Program-made: the position numbers and the translations under genes
The notes under the pieces: generated by a model
Told to the model about the DNA's origin: nothing
The model's database searches: none
The model's input: only the letters and a program-made list of their open reading frames with translations
Shown: one piece after another, positions 1-5,757 of the stretch
How positions within the stretch are numbered: position 1 is the stretch's first letter
How the letters are laid out: each line of letters opens with the position of its first letter
From: a bacterium
GTDB lineage: Bacteria; Electryoneota; RPQS01
Length of the DNA stretch: 7,502 nt
Assembly (NCBI GenBank): GCA_028711875.1
Contig: JAQTRJ010000094.1
Coordinates: 1-7,502 of the forward strand
Reading direction: 5' to 3'

Positions 1-196
1 CGGGAAATTCCAGCGGCTTGACCACGTAGCAGTCCGTCGTGAACGCAAGACGGCGGCTCGCGACGTCAATCATCGCCGCGTCAGCCAGAGTGTCGAGCGT
101 GGGATTGGAGAAGTTCTTCAGAAAGAGCTGCGCAATGAAACGGCGCATCGCCTCGCCGCCCGCGCCGTGACTGAGAGTAACGACGGGATTATCCAT
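1..196 (-). CDS. hypE: HypE, carbamoyl dehydratase, N-terminal part (truncated by window edge)
   Basis: Only the first 65 codons are present; the gene continues past the left edge. HypE dehydrates the thiocarboxamide that HypF places on its C-terminal cysteine, giving the thiocyanate that supplies CN- ligands for the active-site iron. The translation from ATG 196-194 starts MDNPVVTLSHGAGGEAM, the glycine-rich opening typical of HypE (PurM/AIR synthase-like fold), and continues with TLADAAMID and LAFTTDCYVVKPLEFP, matching the family's conserved N-terminal half. The C-terminal Cys that accepts the carbamoyl group lies outside the window. The start overlaps the hypD stop by 8 nt (189-196), and a GGTGG at 200-204 is a modest ribosome-binding site, so translation is probably coupled to hypD. 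Identity is firm; completeness cannot be judged. Confidence 0.93.
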   Translation of the reverse strand, partial: MDNPVVTLSHGAGGEAMRRFIAQLFLKNFSNPTLDTLADAAMIDVASRRLAFTTDCYVVKPLEFP

Positions 197-1283
197 GATC
201 CACCGGCGAAAAATGATAGACCGCCGCGCACGCGCCTTCCGCCGAGACCATGCACGCGCCGCGCGGCGTCTCGGGCGCACACGCTTTGCCGAACAGCGGA
301 CACTCCGTCGGATGCAGCGCGCCGCGCAGCACGTCGCCGCAGCGGCAGCCCGCGAACTCGCGCGTTTCTTCGACCGCGGCGGGAATCGTCTGCGCGTCCC
401 ACGCGGAAAACTCGCTGCGAATGGCAAGTCCGCTCCCCGCAATCGCGCCGAAGCCGCGCCAATTCGCCGTGCATGGCTCGAACATCTTTTTCATCAACGC
501 CTGTGCGGGCGCGTTTCCGTGCGCATGAACCACGCGGCGATATTGATTTTCGACGGTGGCGCGCTTTCCGGCAAGCTGACGACACAACATGAGAATCGTG
601 GTCATGAGATCGAGCGGCTCGAAGCCCGCAACCACGCAGGGAACTCCGAACTCGCGCGGAATGAAATCGTAAGTTGCCGTGCCGGTGACCACGGCAACGT
701 GTCCGGGCAAAATCAGTCCGTCCACGCGCGCGTCGGGCGCGGACAAGAGCGCGCGCAGCGCCGCGGGCATGGTTTTCAGCGACGACAACAGCCGGAAGTT
801 GCCGACGTTTTCCCGCACGGCTCTGTCCAGCGTTGCCGCGAGCGTGCACGCGGTCGTTTCAAATCCGATCCCGAGAAAAACCACCTTTCGCGCCGGATTT
901 TTGCCCGCCCAATCGAGCGCGTCCGCCGAGGAATAGAACACGCGAACGTCGCCGCCCTCGGCCCGCGCTTCGGCCAGCGAACGCGACGAACCGGGCACGC
1001 GAATCAGATCGCCGAACGTGGCGACGGTGATGTCCGGCGTTCGCGCGAGCGCCACGGCCCGATCCACGAAATCGTTCGCCGTCACGCAGACCGGGCAGCC
1101 GGGGCCGCTGACGAGTTTCACCCACTCGGGGAGAAGATCGCGCAGCGCGAAGCGATAGATCGCCGCCGTGTGTCCGCCGCAGACCTCCATGAGGCGAACC
1201 GTGCGGTCGAGTTTCAGCGCGGCGATCTCGCGCGCGACCCGCTGCACGGCGTTCGCATTGCGCAGTCCGGCGAGCGCGTTCAC
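189..1283 (-). CDS. hypD: HypD, iron-sulfur scaffold protein for Fe(CN)2CO assembly
   Basis: HypD holds a [4Fe-4S] cluster and, with HypC, forms the scaffold on which the Fe(CN)2CO unit is built before transfer to the hydrogenase large subunit; it acts in the cytoplasm. The 364-residue product has the normal family length. Visible motifs are MEVCGGHT (Cys35), SGPGCPVCVT (Cys63, Cys66), LPGHVAVVTG, AGFEPLDLM, a VENQY segment, and a Cys-rich C terminus with CRCG (313-316), CPLFGKAC (328-335) and GACMVSAEGAC (342-352). I chose the GTG at 1283-1281: it overlaps the hypC stop as GTGA, has GGAG seven bases upstream, and the family-like sequence begins there. The open frame extends to an ATG at 1517, but those 78 codons only shadow hypC and read as Arg-rich nonsense. 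No key residue is missing. Confidence 0.96.
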   Translation of the reverse strand: MNALAGLRNANAVQRVAREIAALKLDRTVRLMEVCGGHTAAIYRFALRDLLPEWVKLVSGPGCPVCVTANDFVDRAVALARTPDITVATFGDLIRVPGSSRSLAEARAEGGDVRVFYSSADALDWAGKNPARKVVFLGIGFETTACTLAATLDRAVRENVGNFRLLSSLKTMPAALRALLSAPDARVDGLILPGHVAVVTGTATYDFIPREFGVPCVVAGFEPLDLMTTILMLCRQLAGKRATVENQYRRVVHAHGNAPAQALMKKMFEPCTANWRGFGAIAGSGLAIRSEFSAWDAQTIPAAVEETREFAGCRCGDVLRGALHPTECPLFGKACAPETPRGACMVSAEGACAAVYHFSPVDHG

Positions 1284-1504
1284 GAGTCCGCTCCGCCTTC
1301 GATTTGCCGCAGCAGATCGAGCGTTTCCATCGCTTCGCGCTCGTCTATCACTTCGAGCGCGTAGCCGGCGTGAACGATGACGTAGTCGCCGCACGTTGCA
1401 TCGGGCGTCAGCGTGAGCATGATCTCGCGCTCTGCGCCGCCGGCCTCGACAAGGCCGCGTTCGCCGCGCCGCTCGATCACTTTCATCGGTATGGCAAGAC
1501 ACAT
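1280..1504 (-). CDS. hypC: HypC, hydrogenase maturation chaperone
   Basis: HypC is a small OB-fold chaperone that shuttles the Fe(CN)2CO group with HypD and binds the immature large subunit. The 74-residue protein begins with the diagnostic MCLAIPMKV; Cys2, exposed after removal of the initiator Met, is the iron-binding residue. The middle carries GDYVIVHAGYALEVID, with the conserved His at position 45. The length is normal. Position 38 is Cys where many homologues have Val or another residue before GDY (from memory); it has no known role. The stop overlaps the hypD GTG start. Upstream there is no clear Shine-Dalgarno sequence (bases before ATG read GGGATACGCTC), and a 156-nt gap separates it from hypF, so hypCDE may have its own promoter, though I see no convincing -35/-10 pair. 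Confidence 0.96.
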   Translation of the reverse strand: MCLAIPMKVIERRGERGLVEAGGAEREIMLTLTPDATCGDYVIVHAGYALEVIDEREAMETLDLLRQIEGGADS

Positions 1505-1575
1505 GAGCGTATCCCAAAAATATCAGAGGCGATCTTCCGCGGTATCGTGGTCACGGAAAAGCTACCCCCCACTTT

Positions 1576-1596
1576 CCCCCCTTATGCTAAGGGGGG
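1576..1596. repeat. Palindrome CCCCCCTTA-TGC-TAAGGGGGG
   Basis: A perfect 9-bp inverted repeat: CCCCCCTTA (1576-1584), loop TGC, TAAGGGGGG (1588-1596). A second C6 run lies at 1565-1570 and a GAAGGG follows at 1599-1604. No run of T follows on either strand, so it is a poor intrinsic terminator. The C-run/G-run palindrome resembles dispersed intergenic elements of the form CCCCCCTTnnnAAGGGGGG seen in many bacterial genomes (recalled, not searched). It lies downstream of hypF and upstream of hypC. Confidence 0.7.
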
Positions 1597-1622
1597 ATGA
1601 AGGGCGGTCAGAGCCTCGCCGA

Positions 1623-1656
1623 GAACTTATCCCTCGGATGTTTTTGAGATAAGTTC
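1623..1656. repeat. Inverted repeat just after the hypF stop codon
   Basis: GAACTTATC (1623-1631) and GATAAGTTC (1648-1656) are perfect 9-bp inverted repeats separated by 16 nt, starting 4 nt past the hypF stop. In the hypF transcript this would form a moderately stable stem with a large loop, but the bases that follow are GC-rich (TCGGCGAGG) with no U-tract. It could be a 3'-end protecting or weak terminating hairpin, or an operator-like site. Function is unassigned. Confidence 0.55.
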
Positions 1657-1660
1657 ATGG

Positions 1661-3982
1661 CTAATCCATCGTGTGTGCGTTCGCGATCACGGCTTGTCCC
1701 AGCGCCACGCCGCCGTCGTTGGGCGGCACCTGCCGATGAGTGAGGACGCGAAAGCCGCTGTCGGTCAGGCGCTTCTCACAATTCGTGTGCAGAAATTCAT
1801 TTTGAAAACAGCCGCCGCTGAGAGCGACCGTGTTTAATCCCGTCCGCTCGCGCGCGAGATCGCAGACCCGGCAGAATCCCGCGACGATTCCTTCGTGAAA
1901 ACGGCGCGCGATGATCTCCGCCGCCACTCCACGCTCCAGATCGCGCGTCAGTTCCTGAAAGAGCGGCTTCGGCGAGAGAATCCAGCGGCCGTTGCGTTCG
2001 ACCACGTCCATCGGATAGGGAACAGCGGGCGCGGGTGAAATCAGATACTCGAGCAGCATGGCTGCTTGTCCCTCGTACTGACGGCGCGCGCCGAAAAACA
2101 CGAGCGCCGCGACGGCATCGAACAGCCGTCCAAGACTGGACGTGCGGGGGAACAAACCTTCTCGCTGAGTCGCCTCGAGAAGCGCGCGCAGCGAATCGTC
2201 TCTGATTTCGCTTCGCAGCGCATCCATGAAACGCTTCGCCCGGCGCTCCGGTTCCTTGCCGAACGTATCGGCAAGCCACGCCAGAGCCATCCGCCACGGC
2301 TCGCGCGCCGCCGCGTCGCCGCCGGGCATGGGAACGGTGTCCAGATGAGCGAGTCTCGCAAACGATGAAAAATCCCCCGCGAGCGCTTCGCCGCCCCAGA
2401 TCGTTCCGTCGCTGCCGTAGCCCGTGCCGTCCAGCGCAAGTCCGATCGCGCGTTCGTTCGTTTCGTTTTCCGCGAGACAGGCGGCCAGATGCGCGTGATG
2501 ATGCTGCACGCGAACGAGCGGCACGCCGCGCGCGGCGCACCACGTCTCCGCCAGTCGGGTGGTGGAATAATCGGGATGCAGATCGCAGGCGGCGAGCCGG
2601 ATGTCGGCATCATAGAGCCGAAGAAAATGATTCAGCGCGCGCTCGGAAAACTCGGCAGCCAGCGCGCTCTCCGTATCGCCGCCATGCTGCGAGAGAATGG
2701 CGAAGCTCTGCTTGCCGAGACAAAACGTGTTTTTGAGCTGCGGGCCAAACGCCAGCGTGGGCACGCGAAAAGGAACGGGAACGTGCACCGCTTCCGGAAC
2801 GTAGCCGCGGGCGCGCCGCCAGACCCGCGCCGCGCCGCCGATCACTTTACACACCGAATCGTCGGCGAACATATGAATGGGACGATCATGCACGAGCGCG
2901 GCGTCGGCGATGCCGGCCATGCGCGCGAGCGCGTCGTCCGTTTCATAGGCAATCGGATCGTCGCGCAGGTTGGCGCTGGTCATGACGAGCTGGCCGCCGA
3001 ACTCGCGCAGCAGCAGCACGTGCAAGGGAGCGTAGGGCAGCATCGCGCCGAGACCGGGATTACCCGGCGCGACGGATTCGGCAACGGGCGCGTTCTCTTT
3101 CCTACGCAAGAGCACGATCGGCGCGCGCCGCGACGTGAGCAGTTTCCATTCGACGGATGAGACTTCGCAGCACGCGCGCAGGCTCGCTTCGTCGGGAACC
3201 ATGAGCGCGAACGGCTTTTCGTCGCGCTGCTTGCGGCGGCGCAGTTCACGCACGGTGTTCTCATCGCGCGCGTCGCAAGCCAGATGAAAACCGCCGATTC
3301 CCTGAATCAGCACGATCCGTCCGAGGCGCAGCGCGCGCGCGGCGGACGAGATCGGACGGAAGTTCGCGCTCTCGGTTTCCCAGGTATGCCCGCGGGCAAT
3401 CAGAAATCGCGCGTGCGGGCCGCAGTCGTCGCAGGCCACGGGCTGCGCGTGAAAGCGGCGGTCGGCGGGGTTATCGTATTCCGCGCGGCACGCGTCGCAC
3501 AGCGGAAATTCGCGCATCGTCGTCTGCGGGCGGTCATAAGGCAGCGCGCGGATGATCGTGAAGCGCGGTCCGCAGTTCGTGCAGTTGATAAACGGATAGC
3601 CGCGCCGCCGGTCGTCGTCGCTCACGAGCTCGCGGCGGCAATCGTCGCAGAGCGCGAGATCGGGCGACACCTGCGTGAACGTTTCGCCCTCCGTTTCGCT
3701 GGGAAGAATACGAAATTCCGTGTAGGAATCGAGCGGCAATTCGCGCGCAGTCACCTGGTCCACGCGCGCGGCCGGCGGAGCGCCGCTTGGGATCGCGGAT
3801 AAAAATTCGCGAAGCGCAGGTTCGCTTCCTTGCGCGCGAATGACCACGCCGCGGCTGTTGTTGAGTACCGTGCCGAGCAGATCATGCTCCCGCGCAAGAC
3901 GATAAATAAACGGCCGGAAGCCGACGCCCTGCACGGTGCCGCTGACGCGAATTTCCAGATGCTGCTGACGACTTTCACTCAT
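1661..3982 (-). CDS. hypF: HypF, carbamoyltransferase for hydrogenase cyanide ligands
   Basis: HypF uses carbamoyl phosphate and ATP to make carbamoyl-adenylate and passes the carbamoyl group to the C-terminal Cys of HypE. All domains are present in the 773-residue product. They are an N-terminal acylphosphatase domain (about 8-95; VQGVGFRP at 17-24 and Asn41), a double zinc finger with four CxxC pairs (112/115, 134/137, 162/165, 184/187), a YrdC/Sua5-like domain (about 205-390; QGIGGFHLACDA at 227-238, KQRDEKPFA at 251-259), and a C-terminal Kae1-like domain (about 405-773). The last has the metal site VQHHHAHL at 492-499, DGTGYGSDGTIWGGE at 518-532, LSGGCFQN at 721-728 and NDGG at 755-758. 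Length is typical. The ATG at 3982 is preceded by GCTCTATCT, with no Shine-Dalgarno sequence, and by a GC hairpin at 3992-4013. Only ten or so residues precede the acylphosphatase core, so a later start is unlikely. Confidence 0.97.
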   Translation of the reverse strand: MSESRQQHLEIRVSGTVQGVGFRPFIYRLAREHDLLGTVLNNSRGVVIRAQGSEPALREFLSAIPSGAPPAARVDQVTARELPLDSYTEFRILPSETEGETFTQVSPDLALCDDCRRELVSDDDRRRGYPFINCTNCGPRFTIIRALPYDRPQTTMREFPLCDACRAEYDNPADRRFHAQPVACDDCGPHARFLIARGHTWETESANFRPISSAARALRLGRIVLIQGIGGFHLACDARDENTVRELRRRKQRDEKPFALMVPDEASLRACCEVSSVEWKLLTSRRAPIVLLRRKENAPVAESVAPGNPGLGAMLPYAPLHVLLLREFGGQLVMTSANLRDDPIAYETDDALARMAGIADAALVHDRPIHMFADDSVCKVIGGAARVWRRARGYVPEAVHVPVPFRVPTLAFGPQLKNTFCLGKQSFAILSQHGGDTESALAAEFSERALNHFLRLYDADIRLAACDLHPDYSTTRLAETWCAARGVPLVRVQHHHAHLAACLAENETNERAIGLALDGTGYGSDGTIWGGEALAGDFSSFARLAHLDTVPMPGGDAAAREPWRMALAWLADTFGKEPERRAKRFMDALRSEIRDDSLRALLEATQREGLFPRTSSLGRLFDAVAALVFFGARRQYEGQAAMLLEYLISPAPAVPYPMDVVERNGRWILSPKPLFQELTRDLERGVAAEIIARRFHEGIVAGFCRVCDLARERTGLNTVALSGGCFQNEFLHTNCEKRLTDSGFRVLTHRQVPPNDGGVALGQAVIANAHTMD

Positions 3983-3991
3983 AGATAGAGC

Positions 3992-4013
3992 GGGCGGCCT
4001 CGCTGGGCCGCCC
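3992..4013. other. GC-rich hairpin between permease gene and hypF
   Basis: GGGCGGCC (3992-3999) pairs perfectly with GGCCGCCC (4006-4013) around a 6-nt loop. In the minus-strand transcript it lies 26 nt after the permease stop and ends 9 nt before the hypF start codon. There is no U-tract on the minus strand, and on the plus strand only TTGCCTT follows. It may be an RNA-processing or stability element or a weak terminator. Its position would also let it affect ribosome access to hypF. Confidence 0.6.
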
Positions 4014-4039
4014 TTGCCTTCGGAACATTCTTCGGCAGC

Positions 4040-4753
4040 CTATAGTCCGAGAAATTGAATTCCCGCGCCGCACAGCGCGACCACGAAACCGGCCAGCGCG
4101 TGCGAGTAGCGCTCCACTCTGCGGAACGAGACGAATTCGAGTCCGCGCGACGCCGCATAGACCAGCGCGAGCATGGTGCCGAGGGTGACCAGACTGAAGA
4201 TCACGGCCACGGCGATAACCGAGAACACGCTGCTCGTGGCGGCGGGATACATGATAAGAGGAATCAGCGGCTCGCACGGGCCGAACACGAAAATCGTGAA
4301 CAGCACCCACGGCGTGATGCTCGCCGTTTCGGGATGGACGTGCGTATGCCGGCCGTGGACGTGGGATTCATGCGAATGATCGGCGTCGTGCGCGGACTCG
4401 TGCGCGTGAACGAGCGTGCGAGCTTTCGAGCGCAGCGCGCGGCGGATTCCCCACAGCATATAGGCCAGTCCGAAGCCGAACAGCAGCCAGCCCGCGATCT
4501 CGCCGCGCACCGATTCGAGCGCGGTGAGTTTCAGCACTTCCACGCCGAAAAACAAGCCGACCAGTCCGATGATGACCGAGCTGGAGACGTGGCCGACGCC
4601 GCAGAGCGCGGTAATCACCATCGTGCGCCGTCGCGACCAGTTCCGCGCGCGGGACATGGCGATGAACGGAACATAGTGATCCGGCCCGAGCAGCGTGTGC
4701 ACGAAACCGAGCGCGGCCGAGGTGCCGAGAAGAAGAGAAAATTCAGTGGTCAT
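4040..4753 (-). CDS. Nickel-permease-like membrane protein with His-rich loop (TauE/SafE- or UreH-like)
   Basis: A 237-residue membrane protein with about six hydrophobic segments (roughly 7-30, 45-70, 87-104, 147-170, 176-199, 215-235). The first contains GFVHTLLGPDHYVPF (His19, Asp25, His26), resembling the metal-selecting His/Asp-His motif of nickel/cobalt permeases and the UreH-like proteins. GHVSSS follows at 55-59, and FGPCEPLIPLIMYP at 157-170. Between segments three and four is a loop with ten histidines within residues 116-140, a likely metal-binding stretch. Nickel uptake for the hydrogenase is inferred from motif and neighbours; databases often label such proteins sulfite exporter TauE/SafE family. 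I chose ATG 4753: the 24 codons up to an ATG at 4825 are Arg-rich and lie in a hairpin repeat. Transport direction and substrate are unproven. Confidence 0.82.
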   Translation of the reverse strand: MTTEFSLLLGTSAALGFVHTLLGPDHYVPFIAMSRARNWSRRRTMVITALCGVGHVSSSVIIGLVGLFFGVEVLKLTALESVRGEIAGWLLFGFGLAYMLWGIRRALRSKARTLVHAHESAHDADHSHESHVHGRHTHVHPETASITPWVLFTIFVFGPCEPLIPLIMYPAATSSVFSVIAVAVIFSLVTLGTMLALVYAASRGLEFVSFRRVERYSHALAGFVVALCGAGIQFLGL

Positions 4754-4794
4754 GCTTGTGATCAGAGCGAATGTCCGGATTCGCCGCCGCGATC

Positions 4795-4831
4795 CATGTA
4801 CCGGTCGGTTGCAAGCAACCGACACGGCATG
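4795..4831. repeat. Hairpin repeat 1 of 3
   Basis: The core is a perfect 9-bp inverted repeat, GTCGGTTGC (4804-4812) and GCAACCGAC (4815-4823), with a 2-nt loop. Outer arms CCG (4801-4803)/CGG (4825-4827) and CATG (4795-4798)/CATG (4828-4831) extend the pairing with small bulges, giving an imperfect hairpin of 37 nt. Confidence 0.75.
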
Positions 4832-4846
4832 TCATCTCTCCGCGGT

Positions 4847-4867
4847 GTCGGTCTGCTTGCAGCCGAC
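4847..4867. repeat. Hairpin repeat 2 of 3
   Basis: GTCGG (4847-4851), a bulged T, and CTGC (4853-4856) pair with GCAG (4859-4862) and CCGAC (4863-4867) around a TT loop. The arms match repeat 1 closely (GTCGGT, then TGC), so the two are related rather than chance palindromes. Confidence 0.7.
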
Positions 4868-4883
4868 CCGCTCGTGCAACCAC

Positions 4884-4913
4884 GCCATTGCCGGTCTGGA
4901 GACCGACAACGGC
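4884..4913. repeat. Hairpin repeat 3 of 3
   Basis: CGGTCT (4892-4897) pairs with AGACCG (4900-4905) around GG. The stem extends outward with GCCATTG (4884-4890) against CAACGGC (4907-4913), with two mismatches over the full 30 nt. The right flank, ACCGACAACGGCGATG, resembles that of repeat 1, ACCGACACGGCATG, pointing to a common origin. Confidence 0.7.
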
Positions 4914-4964
4914 GATGAGAATTCACCCTTCATCGCTATCGCTCATCATTCATCCATCGCTTTT

Positions 4965-5273
4965 TCAGCGGCAGCCGGGGCGATAGGCATAATCGGCGCA
5001 GATCATCGTCTCGGGCACCGGCCAGATGCCGGCTCCGCCGCAGACCGGACAAGGATTCTTGTCCACCTGACGGATTTCGATGAGACCGGTACCCTTGCAG
5101 GCATAGCATTCCTTGCCGCCGGCATCGAAGCCTTTGCCGTCGCAATAGCCGCAACGATGCGCGTGATCGGCGGTGATACAGCGGTTGTCCACCCAGCCGC
5201 GTCCCTGACATTCGGGACATGTCTTGGGCTTGCCCGAGGAGGGCTCGGGTCTGGATTCAGTCAAGATCGGCAT
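4965..5273 (-). CDS. Small DnaJ-type zinc-finger protein without J domain
   Basis: A 102-residue protein with four CxxCxGxG repeats: CPECQGRG (19-26), CGYCDGKG (41-48), CYACKGTG (56-63) and CPVCGGAG (75-82). This is the layout of the DnaJ central Cys-rich domain, which binds two zinc ions and helps hold unfolded protein. There is no J domain and no DnaJ C-terminal domain, so it cannot stimulate DnaK in the usual way. Extra possible ligands are Cys32, His37, His39 and Cys101. No signal peptide or membrane segment is seen. The ATG at 5273 overlaps the end of the peptidase gene by 17 nt and has AAGGA about nine bases upstream, so it is a translated member of the operon. By analogy with plant BSD2, a J-less protein of this type that assists Rubisco assembly, it may be a holding chaperone for the large subunit. 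That role is inference; a zinc or nickel carrier is an alternative. Confidence 0.88.
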   Translation of the reverse strand: MPILTESRPEPSSGKPKTCPECQGRGWVDNRCITADHAHRCGYCDGKGFDAGGKECYACKGTGLIEIRQVDKNPCPVCGGAGIWPVPETMICADYAYRPGCR

Positions 5274-5757
5274 GATCGGATTCCTTCCGGCTTTGGTTCG
5301 CGATCCACTTTCGAATGAACGAAATCGCCTCGTCCACCGCGCGCGCCACCGGCTCGGTCATGTTCTCGGAAATCGTTTCGACGTCCTGCGCTTCGACCGC
5401 GATGATGTCAATCACCGCGGGCAGCTCGATTCCGAGCCGCCGTCCCAGTTCCAGAGCGGTGGGCAGGCTGATCTGATGACTGGTGGTCAGATTTTTCGAA
5501 GGCGTCAGCGTTCCCGCCGGAAATTCGTGCAGCGTTCCCGGCGGCGCGCTCCCCGTGAGAATCGTATCCACGATCAGCACCGCACTTCGTCCCGCGAGCA
5601 AGTCGAGCAAATGAAACCCGGCCAATGGGGCGAAAATCACGTCGGCCCCGAGACGCCCGCCCTGCTCCTCCTGGAGCCGCTGAGCCACTACGGGGCCGAA
5701 CCGGTCATCGGAAATAATCTCGTTGCCGAGACAGAGAACCAGCGGCGCCGTCAGCAA
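5257..5757 (-). CDS. Hydrogenase maturation endopeptidase (HycI/HybD/HoxW type)
   Basis: This nickel-dependent peptidase removes the C-terminal tail of the large subunit once the NiFe centre is complete. From TTG 5757 the product is 166 residues, normal for the family. LVLCLGNEIISDDRFGP (6-22) matches the signature GNxxxxDDGxG, with Arg19 where Gly is common. The three residues expected to read out nickel are present: Asp18, Asp64 (in VLIVDTI) and His94 (in TTSHQ), corresponding to Glu16, Asp62 and His93 of E. coli HybD. The open frame extends to an ATG at 5859, but those 34 codons are an Arg/Ala-rich shadow of the large-subunit end. A TTG start at 5757 (or the adjacent CTG) is the only placement that fits; it overlaps the large-subunit stop by 7 nt, suggesting coupled translation. 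No strong Shine-Dalgarno sequence precedes it. The adjacent large subunit is the evident substrate. Confidence 0.9.
   Translation of the reverse strand: MLTAPLVLCLGNEIISDDRFGPVVAQRLQEEQGGRLGADVIFAPLAGFHLLDLLAGRSAVLIVDTILTGSAPPGTLHEFPAGTLTPSKNLTTSHQISLPTALELGRRLGIELPAVIDIIAVEAQDVETISENMTEPVARAVDEAISFIRKWIANQSRKESDHADLD

Larger units (their letters stand above)
1505..1660. other. Intergenic gap between hypF and hypC
   Basis: This 156-nt stretch has no gene. It contains two perfect 9-bp inverted repeats (listed separately) and a weaker one, TTCCGCG at 1535-1541 facing CACGGAA at 1552-1558 with one mismatch, about 30 nt upstream of hypC. The latter could be an operator, but nothing else supports that. 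No sigma-54 type -24/-12 element and no good sigma-70 promoter can be recognised on the minus strand. Confidence 0.6.
4754..4964. other. Intergenic gap upstream of permease gene
   Basis: This 211-nt gap holds no plausible gene. Its centre (4795-4913) is filled by three related hairpins, listed individually. The right part (4914-4964) has repeated ATCGC and TCATC words with no clear structure. No promoter for the permease gene is evident. Confidence 0.6.

Noticed and set aside
195..1364. 389-codon plus-strand open frame opposite hypD
   Set aside because: Arg/His-rich shadow of hypD with no recognisable domain.
1284..1517. Longer hypD frame starting at 1517
   Set aside because: The extra 78 codons lie over hypC in another frame and have no HypD similarity; the GTG at 1283 fits the GTGA overlap and family length.
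1505..1560. Promoter for hypCDE (GATATT near 1519-1524 as a -10)
   Set aside because: No matching -35 or sigma-54 element is visible at the right distance, so the match is too weak to report as a feature.
1576..1596. Intrinsic terminator of hypF or hypC
   Set aside because: The stem is strong, but no T-run follows on either strand and the loop is only 3 nt; recorded as a repeat instead.
4754..4825. Upstream ATG (4825) extending the permease by 24 residues
   Set aside because: The extension is Arg-rich, would precede the first membrane segment with sequence encoded partly by hairpin repeat 1, and family members begin near the ATG at 4753.
4795..4913. CRISPR array or leader
   Set aside because: Only three unequal palindromes with non-uniform spacing and no identical direct repeats or unique spacers.
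4055..4918. 287-codon plus-strand open frame opposite the permease gene
   Set aside because: Composition is Arg/Glu/His-rich with no motif and it runs through the hairpin repeats; the minus-strand frame has clear membrane segments and motifs.
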